Origin: Axinella damicornis
Taxonomy: Eukaryota; Porifera; Demospongiae; Axinellida; Axinellidae
Assembly (NCBI GenBank): GCA_963931865.1
Contig: OZ007514.1
Coordinates: forward strand, 7,790,646-7,854,645
DNA length: 64,000 bases
Direction: 5' to 3'
Under the pieces are notes generated by a model that was given only the letters and a program-made list of their open reading frames with translations, was not told where the DNA came from and did no database searches. Shown in pieces: positions 1-11,616 of the stretch. A program made the position numbers and the translations under genes. Each line of letters starts with the position of its first letter. Within the stretch, counting starts at the first letter, position 1.

Positions 1-159
1 GAAGGGAATGTGGTACACTGATATCACGTCAGTGTTAACTATTTCACTCCACATCGAAAGTAGCTGGGGTAACTAAAGTGGACATTGACAGCTGGCTAGC
101 TACAGTGAGGTCTCTGTATTTTGCAGTCAATTCTCAGTTACGTAAGCTGTAGAACACAT

Positions 160-579
160 TAGGGCTGTCACAATACGGCAAATTGGCATATTGCATATTG
201 CATGCAAGATGTTCACAATATATTGCCGTATTGCAATACACAGATGTGGTTATTATTAAAGCAGTAACAGGAAGAGCAAGTATACGTTGAGCAAGTATAC
301 GTTCAGCAAGTCATAAAACTACAAGAAGGTTAACGCCTTAGGTTTTCATAGAGAAAAGAAGTTTGTCAACATTTCAGGCAAAAGACAGGATATCTTGCCA
401 TTTACGAGGTTGCCTGCCGAGCTAAACAGCCTTTCGCTGGGCACACTTGTGGCACAATACACGCAATACGCTGCAATATATTGCCCTATGCGATATGTCG
501 AAGTAAGTGTATTGAATTGTATTGCGATACGTCGTATTGCAATAATATAGCTACATATTGATATATTGTGACAGCCCTA
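160..579. mobile_element. Non-autonomous hAT-like MITE, copy A
   Basis: A 420-bp element begins tagggctgtcacaata and ends with the inverted counterpart tattgtgacagcccta. It is flanked by a perfect 8-bp direct repeat, gaacacat, at 152-159 and 580-587. An 8-bp target duplication with this type of terminus is typical of hAT transposons. The interior is AT-rich, full of ttgcaat palindromes, and has no transposase frame. The same element with the same flanks lies at 11617-12036 in copy B, so it inserted before the duplication. Confidence 0.85.
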
Positions 580-625
580 GAACACATAGCAATCTTTGTA
601 TTAGTGTGTGGCAGTCTACCGTGAG

Positions 626-1609
626 AAATGTATTGGGAAACGTATACATATCCCTTTGACCCCGAGGCGCATGCGCAGAAATCAATCGCGTGGCTACACA
701 AACGCTAATGAAAAATGGCGATTTTTGTGTTGTATCGATTCATTGGCATTGTATCTTGTAAAATAGCTGAGTTCAGGTATTGATAGTTATACTTATTTGG
801 CTTGAAAACAAACCTGCTTCGTTCCTGAAGTAGTCCCGCGACTTGACAGTGAGGCCTGGGAAAGACACAACGGTGGAAACGCGGGTTGTCGCTGAGCTCC
901 CGAGAATGACGGCAAAACCACGGCAGAGGTTGGCTGACTGGCCCAGCAACGGTAGGTTACCAGTGTGGGTGAGCTAACTGGCTAGTACAAACTCGATACA
1001 ACAACTTGCTCGTAGGATATAAGCTGTAATAGCCGTCACTAAGTGCACGTCGATCGACAAGTGAACTTCTAACGCGATTTGTGGGGAAAGTCCCTATGGA
1101 AAGCCACAGCTAATTATGCTTCGCTCGACTTCCTGTGACACGTAAATCACTTATCCAAAGTCCGATCGCGTAGCTATGGCGATAAATAGCCGGAATCCAG
1201 TTTCGGGCGCATACGGGCGCTCTCGGGGTTTTAGCACGTGAAAAATTCGGGCGCATACGGGCGCTATCGGGTTGAAAGGGTTAAGGTCGCTAACCAAGAA
1301 TCTCTGGTACGAACAGCGTGAGCAACTTGATTCTAGAGGTGGGGGTGCGCTGTCACAAGGTGCAGGGCATGACGGAAGCTTTTTACCGATATGCTGTATA
1401 GCCTTGCAAAAACGAGCATTTCAGTTCACCCAAAAGCCATATTTACCGATTTGCTCGAGCGAGACAGCAGATAAATTTATGCTATCAATAAAGGCTTCCG
1501 TCATGCCCTGCACCTTGTGACATCGCACCTCCACCGCCAGAATCAAGTTGCTCACGCTCTTCGTACCAGAGATTCTTGGTGAGCGAGCTATACATTTCCC
1601 AATACATTT
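626..1609. mobile_element. Hairpin MITE (aaatgtattggg ends), interrupted copy A
   Basis: Two arms of more than 100 bp are inverted copies of each other: the left arm continues from ttaaggtcgctaaccaag at 1281, and the right arm ends tttcccaatacatttt near 1609. The left tip aaatgtattggg at 626 is separated from the rest by the insertion at 652-1280. Uninterrupted versions are at 12083-12433 and 32175-32539. No target duplication could be fixed with confidence. Confidence 0.75.
652..1280. mobile_element. piggyBac-like MITE inserted in copy A
   Basis: This 629-bp insertion begins ccctttgaccccgag and ends with the imperfect inverse atcgggttgaaaggg. The right flank is ttaa (1281-1284) and the left flank is atat (648-651). 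Copies B and D lack the insertion and have a single ttaa at the junction (B: gtatacttaaggtcgc). A ttaa target and ccctttnna ends are hallmarks of piggyBac/Kolobok-type elements. The left ttaa appears to have mutated. No transposase is encoded. Confidence 0.7.
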
Positions 1610-3788
1610 TGCACGGCGTGCGCACGAGTATCCCGTAACATTAACCGTGAGAGTGTGAGATCAGCACTGAAACTGTGAGACTCGCAGGATTTTCCGTGAG
1701 ATTTGGCAAGCCTATGATTGTTCTGTGGCATGGTGAGGTATTTCAAATAAAGCACTCCAGAATTGCTGAAGTTGCTAGAATGTGTGCTGTAAGCCAGACC
1801 TGTCAACCTTGGCCAGGTAAAAATCTGGGGAATTTAAAATTACCAGTAGCAAAAACCTGGAGATTGGTGTCCAAAACCTGGAGATCGCGTCCAACCATAG
1901 TAGGTGAACGTACCGTATCACAAGGGCCTTCTCATTATGTTAACAGAACAACATAATTGTATTGTGCATTTGCAACATCCATTACAGAGACTCAAAATGC
2001 GACTATGTTAGGTCTTAGCTATGTTCCCTATTGTACATTGTTGTTGCCTGACTGCCTCTTTCTGTTGGTAATCCTTCATCGGACTGAGTCGAACGCTTCA
2101 CCATCGTAGCAGCAGCTGCTGTACCCGCGTACAACCCCCATCAATCTGGGCAGTGGGCACGAGACCACGCTAGTTTCGTCCCCAGACCAACTTGAGCAAA
2201 GTCAGTCTGGGGACGAGACTAGGCTACATGTACTTGTACGTATGTATGCACGTACTTTGCATGATGCCTGAGCTAGCTAGGCTGCTAGTTACGTCCGAGT
2301 CTAGTCGAGACGTGCTGGATTGCCGGTAGCTTCTTACTTCCAAATTTTTATCCGCAGGTAAGCCGCTAGCCGTGAGAATTCTAAGCAAAACCGGGGGACC
2401 GGGGGAATGTGCGCCAAACCGGGGGTCTCACGGGCAAACCGTGAGAGTTGACAGGTCTGGTAAGCATAACACCCATGATAGTGTCTGCTTGGTGTTGGTA
2501 GCGTTTGCTGCTAGAATATTATGCTGCCTTTACTTACCCGGTATGTACATGTAACTAAAGGCCGAAATGACCGAGGTCTCCTTAAGTTGTGGTTGGAGGA
2601 GAAGTCAAATCCCACGGAGGAAATGTCTTCTCATTATGGGATATGTTTGATGTTGTTGGTATGCACTGCTGAACGTGCACACATGATAGCTACATGGCGC
2701 ATGACCACATGTAGACTACTGGTTGAATTTTGTACTATACTCTTACATGTACGTGTATCCATTTCACAGGTCTCGGTCTCGCTCGCCATATGACCGTCGC
2801 TACAATAGGTCCCAAGCCCACCATACAGGTATGCCTTCGTATGATTTGAGCACATGGTTAAGAAGTAGCCTCTCTCCTAGGCCTCTGCCCAGCTTGCATT
2901 ACAAAACAGCTGGGAGAGTCTGGTGCCTGGACAACCAGTTGGTCAATGCTTGGTATGTATGGCAGTCGTCCCTCACTGGCTAGATGCTTAAGTTACTTGG
3001 CACAGTAGCTCCCTTCTTCAATGTTTCCAGACAGGACTGGTTTTCCATACGGTGCTTCCTGCTGGGCACAAGACTCACCAACACACAATCAAACCCTTTC
3101 TGCCATCATTTCAATCCCAATGCCACTCATGTGAGATTATGTACCAGGTTCTCTCTGCTTTTCATACTGCAAGCAACTGGGTGGAAGTGGTCATTGCACT
3201 GATTCACAATCTGGAGTGGAGTCCATTGTTATTACCTTGTGTGCAAAGGGTGTGACAAGTCAGTGTGTCAGTATCAACTTTTGGGCAATTAATTGGTCTT
3301 GAGTCTAGCCACTTGAGAATTGTCCTTACAAAAGGGTTTCATAAGCTTTCACTAGGAGTATCATGAGAGGCCCAACTATAATTATGTCAGCTGTTTATTC
3401 CAAATAAAGCATAAAATTGCATTTGGTTAAATTAGTCTCGTTCCCAGACCCTCCCTGAAAAGCTGCACACTAATTCACTTGTTCGGTAGGTGTGACCTAT
3501 CAACATGTTAAGTGCATGCATGACCCATATGACGGTACCTGGTTTGAATCTGCCGTCTACCGCTCTGAGCAGCAGATTTCTCGCTCTCTCGAACTTGTCC
3601 ATCATCAATTGGATGTGCATGCCTGGCCCTGTGACTTGGAGCAGTGCATGGCTAGGCTTGCTCTGACTATAGTAGTCTGGCTTGGCTAGGCTGGTTTTGA
3701 AATTATAGCCCTCTCATAGAATTGCTGACCGACCTCCTGATATAGCCGAGCAACCTCATAACATCTTTGAGTGACCCCATTAACTGTT

Positions 3789-4064
3789 TTAAGCGACCTC
3801 ATAACATTTCTGATCGACCTCGTCAAATTTGTAAACTGGCATTTGAATTTTGGTGCTAAAACACTCCATAGAGGTGAGATCATTTTGCTGAACCCTCCTT
3901 GATTTCTGGGCAAATGCTGGGCCGAAGTCCTCTGGAGTGAATTCTAGCTCTGTGTCCAATGTCCATATACGTATGAGCCCTGTTCCCACGTGCACACTGT
4001 AAAGGAGAGGACAAACAGAGTGTATATCCTGGGAATGAGGCAACAATCGGTACTTGCCGTCCAT
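3789..4064 (-). other. Unrecognised open frame conserved in all duplicon copies
   Basis: A 91-codon open frame starts with ATG (MDGKYRLLPHSQDI) and matches no family I recognise. Equivalent frames are at 14639-14914 and 25688-25963. In copy D (33871-34147) one extra base splits it into two frames. Its 3' end runs into a degenerate repeat of about 30 bp containing atgttatgaggtcgc. Conservation probably reflects recent duplication; the broken copy D argues against function. No splice context or upstream exon was found. Confidence 0.15.
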
Positions 4065-5111
4065 GTGTTAAGCTAGCTAGTGTTTATCTCCAGCCAAGTA
4101 AATCCTTTGAGACCGAATTCCCATCAAGGTCAAGAAGTAGACCTTTTGGATGACCAAGATGGCTCCAGAATTATGAACCATAGTTTGAGACTATGTAGCT
4201 CCCACAACACAGGGCTTACTGGAGGAGCTGTCACTCATGGGCACACCTGTGTACCTGACTTGAGTAGGTGTGTTCACTCGCCAATCAGAGAAAGCAGCAC
4301 TGCTCTCGCTCAACATTCTCTCAAAGTTCTAGTAGCATTTGCTGTTGCCTACAGTATACGACCATCACACCTCAGAACCACTGAATGCATGTGTGGTGGT
4401 CAGTGGGTCAGGTTAGTTTCCAGTCTAGTTCTCAACAGTTGCCATGGTATCTTTGTACACAACTTCCACTTTCAGCTTCTTGGAGAGGGTGGGGCACATG
4501 GGGCTGAGATTGGGATGTGCTGTGTGATGAACCTGATTAGGCAAAGGTCAAGTCTATGGGATGCATGTGCTTATGTCAACTTAAGGCAATTAATGGTCCA
4601 GTAGCTGTTGCTAAGGAAATGGGGAGTGTGCTGTAGACTATTGGTTCCTTGGATATATTCTCACATATGCGGCATGAACAGATGAAAGCACTCTTGCTGT
4701 CTTTTCCATGCAGTGCATAGCTCCCATGACTGTAGCCATTGAAGAGTAGAGGTAGCTAGGTGCAGTGAGCAACCGTGTAGCTGTGAACCTGTAGCTAGCT
4801 AGATCGGTGAAGAAGTCTCACTCTTGCAGTCATTGTTGCCGTGAGGTAGTGCCCATCACTGTAGCCATTGAAGAGATAGACTCGTGAGTGGTGTACATCC
4901 CTGTAGCCATCCAAGAAGTTCAAGCTTCCCGTTTCGTGTTTCTAGTTATCTCCTTTAGGTTTTTGTTGTTGACCAGGTGCATGTATAAATTTGTCATAAC
5001 ACAAGGAATTTTTGGTAATTTGCTTAAGCCTTTATTTGCAGTACGACGTACGCATGCAGACATACAGACATGGTTTACATTTACACGTCTGTGTGGGGCT
5101 CTCTCAGGCTC

Positions 5112-7544
5112 TTACCTTTAATGTGGGGTAGCATTCCATTCTGTGCTTATGAGCCTATTAGAAGGCAGCATTTCCTTGGGGTGAGCCTGATCGAGCCCAC
5201 ATAGACATGTAAAACGAAAACCATGTCTGTATGGATGCGTACTGTAAATAAACGTTTACGCAAATAACCAAAAGTTCCTTAACAGATTTACACGTGCCCT
5301 CTCAAAGCTAGCTAAAAGTCACTCAACTTGTTTAATAGGTAGAGACACCAATCGTGAACTGTGTACTCCTTGGACGGCTACAACAGAGACGGAGACCACC
5401 TTTCTCTTCAACAAGTTCGCTGACTCGTGCCTGCACGGTTGCTCACTATGTTGAAGTCACTCGTAGACCTTGCTACCTAAGCTCTTCAATGGCTACATGC
5501 AGTCATGGGAGCTACTGCATAGCGAAACAGACAGTGCTTTTATCTGCTCGTGCCGCATGTATACATGATCACCATGATACTGTCCATGCAGTTCTTGTGC
5601 TGCAATTCTACAGCCTGATGAGGTTGAGTTACATTCGAACGACAGTGATATGCATATGGGTCATTCCGTGTCAAGTCAACACAAAATAATCCTGACCTCT
5701 TCCGATTTTGACGAAACTTGGCGAGCCTGTTAGTTCTATTAAGAAACCACTGCTCACCAAATTTCAGCTTCTGAACTGCTATAGCTTTTCAGCTGCAACA
5801 AATATAATTTTGGCTTCGGGTGCCCATTTTAGACCGCGCGCCATGACTGAAATACCCATATCTTTTGATGTGATCAATGTAGAGAGTTGCAACAAGGATT
5901 TTCCCGAAGCTCGTGAAAGGCTCTTTCATTATGCATATAATAGTTTGACGTTTGATCTATCAATACCGTATCACACGAGTTTCTGATAAAGCAATTCCAG
6001 TATCGGAATTTTATCGCGATTATGCTTAAATTGATATTGTTCAGCCCTAGTTGAAGTCACTCCATGTCAGAGTTTGACCTATCTTGTTGGGGATTGGGTG
6101 AGAGTGTGGAGGGGGCTTGGCCAAACTTTCAAGTTGAAGACATTGAAAGAGAGCTTGCAGTTTCGTTTTGCTGAAACTTGTGTGCACGTTTGATGTTGTC
6201 CATTTAGCCCTCAACTTGGTTTGGAGATTTGCAGTAAGGGTGTCACCCAATACTTTTCCCTGCGCATGTGTGGTTTGCTGGCCTGCTAGGACGGTGTTTT
6301 TTGTTGTTGTTGCTCGTTTTCCCCAGAAACAGAGTTCTGTGTTGTCTGTTTCTGAGCAGATGATCTTGGTGGGAGAAAACTGGAGCAAACATAGCAGCAG
6401 CAAACACAGTTCACTTTGTAGTTCATGTTTCTGCTTGCCTTGCTGCTCCCCTTGCTGTTTTGTTCACCTCAGCAAGAACTCCTTACCCTTTTTGTCTATT
6501 TGCCCCACGGGCCATGTGCCATCCTACGGACTGCTACAGGGGCCATTTCTATACCCTGTAAGTCCGATGTGGATGGTATTGGCCCACAAAATGCAATTAA
6601 TGGGTGCAGTGATCATCAACAGACACTGAAACTTGATCTGTGCGTGCAAGTGGTATAGCAGATCAACACAAAATGATCTGTTTGTTGGATTACTGGTGTG
6701 AGCGAGCCTCCATACAGTAAATCTTGTTATGTAAGTTTAGGGGGTGTGGTCTTGGAATAAGACTAGTAACTTTCATTGTCAATTAATTTTTGTTTGTGGT
6801 TGTTTGTTAACTACATTTTTGACAGTCCAGTCCAGTGCAGTGCAGTCTAGTGATTAGTGACACTCCACTAGTAAGAATCTTTATACTAGTAGTATGCATG
6901 TGCTGTGTCTTTTTTTTGGCCTGCGCGCTTGCTTGCAATGCGTATTCTATGTAAATTGGTGTGGTTTTGGGGCCAGTGCAGTGAAAGTGTGAAGTTCAGT
7001 TGCGAGTGACTGAGAAGACGGAAAGTGTCCCCTCGAGGAGGGTGAACATGTTAGCATGGATTTGCATTCCTTTCCTGGCATGAAGATCCACACTCTGGAG
7101 TAGCCTGGAGCGCTTTCGTCCATGACATTTAAAGTGCGAGGACTCATCAGCAGGCTGTATTTCATACTGGAAGTGATGAAATACTGACGGTGGGAACGGC
7201 CTGGGAACGGCCTGGGAACAAGGCTAAATCGTTGTCTGAACCAGGATTGTGCATGCATTTCTGATGTTCAGTGTATACAGGTTGGTTTCGTGGGGCAAAG
7301 TAAATAGGTTGGGTCTCTCAAGGATGTGATTGAATTAGTACACCTCTCTAGACACTAATTGAATCACCTTCCTTAAGAGACAAACCTGCCTCTGTATGGA
7401 GGGCGTACTACTATTCATGAGTTCACTTAGCATGACAAATGCAAATTAACCGGTCAATATATCCAGTGTGATGCTGGTGTTTGGACCCAAGCACAGCTCT
7501 CAGATTGTTTAACCCTCTCATTTACTCCACCTCCTTCGCTGTAG
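5112..7544. other. Unique interval without recognisable gene
   Basis: No exon of a known family is seen. An open frame at 5708-5986 lies in sequence beginning gtcattccgtgtcaagtc, which looks like a dispersed repeat, and opposing open frames at 6047-6629 have no recognisable motif. At 7190-7226 there are three gggaacggcctgggaac-like pieces of the dispersed palindromic family described elsewhere. Confidence 0.4.
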
Positions 7545-7807
7545 GTTGCTCGCCATCTTGCAAAACTGTTGACAGCATGGCAAAGGCTGAAGTTCTAGCT
7601 GGATGACGAGGGAAAGCCCACCAAGGAGGCTTTGGCAAAGACGGTTGACTTTGACAAGCCGTGTGTGTGCATGGGTCAAGTGGAGAGTTGGCTGAACACA
7701 TTGCTGGACACAATGCACTCCACCATCCGCCATGAGTTCACTGAGGTTGTGGTCACCTATGTATGAGGAGAAGGCCAGGGAACAGTGGATCTTCGACCCC
7801 AGCTCAG
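7545..7807 (+). pseudogene. Axonemal dynein heavy chain exon, degraded
   Basis: The segment follows ctgtag and ends at cag|gtgaaa. It encodes the linker region just before AAA1 of an outer-arm dynein heavy chain (DNAH9/11/17 type): VARHLAKLL, DDEGKPTKEALAK, FDKPCVCMGQVESWLNTLLD, IRHEFTEVVVTY and EEKAREQWIFD are all recognisable. It is broken: an in-frame TAG at 7596-7598, a 4-bp tandem duplication (tatgtatg) giving a frameshift and TGA at 7764-7766, and another shift at the end where the family has FDYPAQ. The family segment that should follow (ending IWW...LEEGYENA) is absent before the next exon. The family call is from remembered consensus and is strong; the exact paralogue is uncertain. 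Confidence 0.85.
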
Positions 7808-8183
7808 GTGAAATACTGCTTTGAGATACTCTTGTATCTCAATTTGCATTCGATCTATACAGAGCAGCTGAACCAACTGTTCGGAGCAAGCTTTTGTATG
7901 GCCTTGTTCCCCTTGCTGCACAGGGGAGAGCCTGGGAACGAGGCTAGTCTTTCATGTGCATTATTATGTGAGAGAACATTCCAGGACTGATTTCGTTTTG
8001 GGGGGAGGGGGGATTTGGCCCCCCTTGAAAGATACCAAAGAAGTATTATGTATGCAAGGCAACTCAAAGTGGTATACAGAGTATGATCGGGAGACTATGG
8101 TACAACGGTTCCAAGAGACTGGGTTTGCGTGTTATGATATGTACGTATGTACATAGTTCAGTTCAGACTCTTCTTCATTCCAG

Positions 8184-8353
8184 GTGTCCCAGTTGGTCAC
8201 ACTAATCAACTTGCTGCTGCGAGTGCTCTCCAAAGCCAGCTGCCAACGGATCTTGACCATCTGCACTATTGATGTGAACACCCGAGATGTGGTGCAGAAG
8301 ATGATTGTGCAGAAGGTCCAGGCCTTCTCTTGGCTCAGCCAACTGAGGCACAG
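8184..8353 (+). CDS. Axonemal dynein heavy chain exon (linker to AAA1)
   Basis: After ttccag the frame reads [37 protein letters not shown] and [10 protein letters not shown], ending at AG|gtgtga. This is the conserved block TICTIDVHARDVV...WLSQLRHRW of axonemal dynein heavy chains, which act in ciliary and flagellar beating. The exon is open throughout. Its last codon is split AG|G, and the next exon at 8631 supplies the G, so the splice phase is right. The exon itself looks intact, but the one before it (7545-7807) is a pseudoexon and a conserved piece is missing between them, so the locus is probably a truncated gene copy. Confidence 0.85.
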
Positions 8354-8630
8354 GTGTGAGGGGTGGAGTTAGTGAGGAGGGGGGTGGGGGGGAGGTAGAA
8401 ATTGAGGAGTTGTGGGGGAGGGTAGGGGGTGGGAGAGGGTGGATGATTATGCAGAAGGTCGAGAATGCCCAGGCCTTGTCTTGCTGAGACCAGGTGTGAG
8501 GGAGTGGGGTTGGTGCGAGAGTGGTGGAAGGTGAGAGGGGGTGGGGGGAGTCATTACACTATAATTATACGTAGTAGCACATGTAGTTTTTTGATCTCTT
8601 CACTAATCTCTCTTCCCCTCCCCCCGTCAG

Positions 8631-8744
8631 GTGGGATGATGACAAGCACAACTGCTTTGCTAAAATCTGTGACGCTGAGTTACGGTACAGCTGGGAATAC
8701 CTCGGCAACACTGTACGTCTGGTGTTTACACCTCTTATGGACAG
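8631..8744 (+). CDS. Axonemal dynein heavy chain exon (AAA1 start)
   Basis: The exon follows a pyrimidine tract and gtcag. It encodes WDDDKHNCFAKICDAEL, WEYLGNTVRLVFTPLMDR and ends AG|gtacat. The family block is RWDD..HCFANICDAQF.Y.YEYLGNTPRLVITPLTDR, immediately upstream of the AAA1 Walker A. The Walker A exon (GAPAGPAGTGKTE in the family) is not found between 8745 and the spectrin-like exon at 9968, so the dynein reading stops here. Loss of the ATPase core implies a gene fragment rather than a working motor, unless the assembly is wrong. Confidence 0.85.
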
Positions 8745-9236
8745 GTACATGTAGGTTTATCCGTACTAGATATGTCCTGGAAGATCTCACATGGAGTTCC
8801 AAAAGCTTGCAAGAGCTCGTAGGAATCTTGTAAGCTTTTGGAACACTTTACAATATATTCCTAGAAAGGTATTGTTACCCAAGGGTTTTTCTACAATGGT
8901 GGCTAGCGAGGGCCTCAGCCTGTTAAAACCAGCTCCCCCAGGACCGACGGCTTACTGTACATGTCACCTCCAATGACACAAAAAGGCCTTTCTTCTCGAT
9001 TTTTTCGTTTCCTATAGCTAGCAGGGCTCATGGGACCTCTATAGTCCATAGTCCAGTGCATTAGCCATTTGGCCATCAAGCCACCTCCAAGTGGCCATGG
9101 CCCATGGGTGTACTTTGAGTGTGCGTGCCAACTCAAATAATTACATAAAAGTGCACATACCCTATATCGTACGTATGCCAATCTGTCAAAACAAAATAGC
9201 TAGTATGACAATCTGTCAAAACAAAATAGCAAGGAG

Positions 9237-9790
9237 CAGGGGCGGATCCAAGGGGGGGGGGGGGGGGGGGGGGGGCTGTAGCCCCTCCCCCCTTTCCAGT
9301 TTCGACCACACCCCTTATTTACACGAGTACCTGACTTACAGTGGAATCAGCAACAAAGAAGTTGAAAGGAAGCTCAGTGCTGTAATTTTTCCAGCTTGTG
9401 AGTCAGAAAGAATCAGATACAGAGTCAACTCGTGCTGGGGACGACAACGGTTCACAGTTCAGACCACGTGCATGTCGAATCTTCGTCTGACTTGACATAG
9501 ATGAATCATGACTAGTCACATTTACCTTTTCACTTCGAGGATAAGACATTCATGGATGACACGGGAACCAGAAAGCAGCGAGTGCAGTGCAAAAGCTCGA
9601 AGGCGCTATGAGAGCCCATCTAGATGGCTGAAAAATGACGGTGAAAATTTTTATCAATGCTTCGCGCAGAGTCTCTTTGCACCATCGATCCTGGAACTCG
9701 TGGTGCTACTCGTACATCTGGAACTTGCAGTGCAAAGCACGAAAGTGCCACAAGAGCCCATCCTGACAACTGAAAAATGAAAAAATCTGT
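9237..9790. mobile_element. hAT-like element fragment (caggggcggatcc end)
   Basis: The left tip caggggcggatcc followed by a poly-G run resembles a widespread hAT-type terminus. Inside are two related units (about 9548-9636 and 9704-9779), each with gcagtgcaaa and ending gctgaaaaatga or actgaaaaatga. The second unit, reversed, matches 61269-61341 inside another gggccggatc-ended element. No right terminus or target duplication was found, so the extent is approximate. Confidence 0.4.
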
Positions 9791-9887
9791 GCTTTGCGTG
9801 GACTGATCGGCACTACACACCTCTATGCGCTGCCTTTGGCAGCGTTCAATTGTACTATTAGCCCCCCGTTTCACAAATCTTCTGCAT

Positions 9888-9889
9888 AC

Positions 9890-9930
<41 letters not shown>

Positions 9931-9946
9931 CACTCACACACACACA
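9888..9946. repeat. (CA)n microsatellite
   Basis: A nearly pure CA run with one atgcactc interruption, just upstream of the acceptor of the exon at 9968. Confidence 0.95.
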
Positions 9947-9967
9947 AATATACGCACACCTCCTCAG

Positions 9968-10168
9968 GGCTTGAAAACAGAGTACAATACTCTTGCCCCA
10001 GTGTACAGAACCTGCTCTGAGAATGGGCAGTCCCTGGTGGAGCAGTGTGAGGACACTCCGGCCAGAGCTGACCTGGAGGCCAGGCTCGGGAAGCTTCAGT
10101 CCGAGTGGAAGAGACTGGGACAGCTGTTTGGGGAAGTGCTGCAGAAGTTATCTGATGCACTCATCCAG
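9968..10168 (+). CDS. Spectrin-repeat exon (plakin/nesprin-like)
   Basis: A 67-codon open exon lies between tcctcag and gtatgg, phase 0 at both ends. Segments such as LVEQCEDTPARADLEARL, LQSEWKRLGQLF and LQKLSDALIQ have the heptad pattern and the central Trp of a spectrin repeat (helix B to helix C), as in MACF1/dystonin, nesprin or spectrin. Such repeats form long rods linking cytoskeletal filaments. It joins in phase to 10527-10655. It follows a dynein fragment, which is not a natural neighbour within one gene. Family call is from pattern; which giant rod protein is unresolved. Confidence 0.65.
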
Positions 10169-10526
10169 GTATGGTTGGATGTGCACATCTAGCATATGTC
10201 TGTATGTGTACATCTAGCATACATAGATACAGCTCTACATGTGTCATTGCAGCATTTGAAATGCAGGCAGACTGAACGATAGTCAAAAGTGGTTGCTTGC
10301 TTGAGCTGACTGTGTAGATGTGCATGGGAGACAAGTATATCAATGATGCTCCAGTACTTATGTAAATCATCCGTACCCGAAATTTAGATGAGGCAAAATT
10401 GTCTTTGTAAAAGTAGAAAGTTTTGAACAAAGTTATCTGGATCAGCTATTAGTATCAGCAGATAACTTCTATCCAAATCAATTATTGAATTTCAGTTCAA
10501 CATTATTTCTTGTGTTCTGTCTGCAG

Positions 10527-10655
10527 ACTCAGAAGTTCCAGACGGTGGCGAACGGGCTGAGTCGGTGGGTGGATGGGATGCAGGGAGGGATGGGGCATCA
10601 GGAGCATATCGCAGCCAGAGTGAGGCTCATCGAAGTGCAGATCAAGGAACTCAAG
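10527..10655 (+). CDS. Spectrin-repeat exon, helix A-B
   Basis: A 43-codon exon between ctgcag and gtaagg, phase 0 to 0. It reads TQKFQTVANGLSRWVDGMQ then HIAARVRLIEVQIKELK. The F..(A)..L..W...M signature is the start of a new spectrin repeat (helix A with its invariant Trp), and it follows DALIQ of the previous exon as plakin repeats do (family: F..AL..LL.WL). Open throughout, so these two exons could still be used. No continuation was found in 10656-11457. Confidence 0.65.
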
Positions 10656-11457
10656 GTAAGGATTCTTGGAACAGCAGACATTGATATTAAAAAGATCCAT
10701 CGTCCAGCCAGGACTTGACCTGAATGCTGGGATACTGTTATTATTGATATTCATATTATGAAATTCATTGCACAAAACCCATACTCAAAAGCTGAGCTCA
10801 TTGTGCATGTCGAGCATGTGCTGAATACTAGTGGGGCCCCCCTTGCTGACGCTGGCCTCTGTGTCTATCAAACTCTTTACAAATATTCACATTTCCCGGT
10901 ATAGTTGGGGGTGTCCTGGAGGGATACCCTTAGGAGGGTTGTCCCGTTTTATTACCCTCGTGCATTCATGAAGTTGATTTGCAACCTTGAGAAGAGCTGT
11001 CCATTACCTGCACCCATGTGCAGTGTGGCATTATAATAAATCCCACCTAAAGCAGAGCTGTCCCTTCATTACTCGCATCCATGTGCAAAGTGGGGTTAAG
11101 CTTTTCACCGCTACGTGGCAGATGGCAGTCAGTCTTTAATGCATCTAATATCAAACCGATTCTGCCCAGTTTTTGTACTGTAAGCTGGTGGTTGCCTAGG
11201 AACGGGAATCCACATCTGCCTAGCGGAGAATTGATGGGCTAATAACATGTATCCCATTCAATATAGTGAAAGCTGATCACGTAATACTTGGCTACCACTG
11301 AACTAGGTACGTAGATGTGGTTACACAAAGTGCTTTGGCCTTCTAGCCACAACTTGGCAAAGATCTTTTGCCCACCAGCTGTCTCCAGTGCCATAATGTA
11401 ACCACAGCTGTATTTTTGTGGTTTGGTCTCACACTTCTGATGAAGGAACCATTCTAT
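10656..11457. other. Non-coding interval before copy B
   Basis: No exon, RNA gene or transposon terminus is recognisable here. The sequence is unique in the window and ends where duplicon B begins. Confidence 0.4.
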
Positions 11458-11616
11458 GAAGGGAATGTGGTTCACTGATATCACGTCAGTGTTAACTATC
11501 TCACTCCACATCGAAAGTAGCTGGGGTAACTAAAGTGGACATTGACAGCTGGCTAGCTACAGTGAGGTCTCTGTATTTTGCAGTCAATTCTCAGTTACGT
11601 AAGCTGTAGAACACAT

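Larger units (their letters stand above)
1..5111 (+). repeat. Duplicon copy A (5' end cut by window)
   Basis: This stretch aligns nearly base for base with 11458-15960 and, over shorter parts, with 25632-27000 and 32175-35140. It begins mid-copy at the window edge and loses similarity at about 5111, where the sister copy continues into a block starting gccccaattggcag. Against copy B it carries one extra insertion of about 630 bp (652-1280). No recognisable exon is seen inside it; short open frames conserved between copies are better explained by recent duplication than by coding. Confidence 0.9.

Noticed and set aside
6047..6629. Opposing open frames of 118 and 153 codons
   Set aside because: They overlap on opposite strands, neither shows a domain, and no splice signals decide between them.
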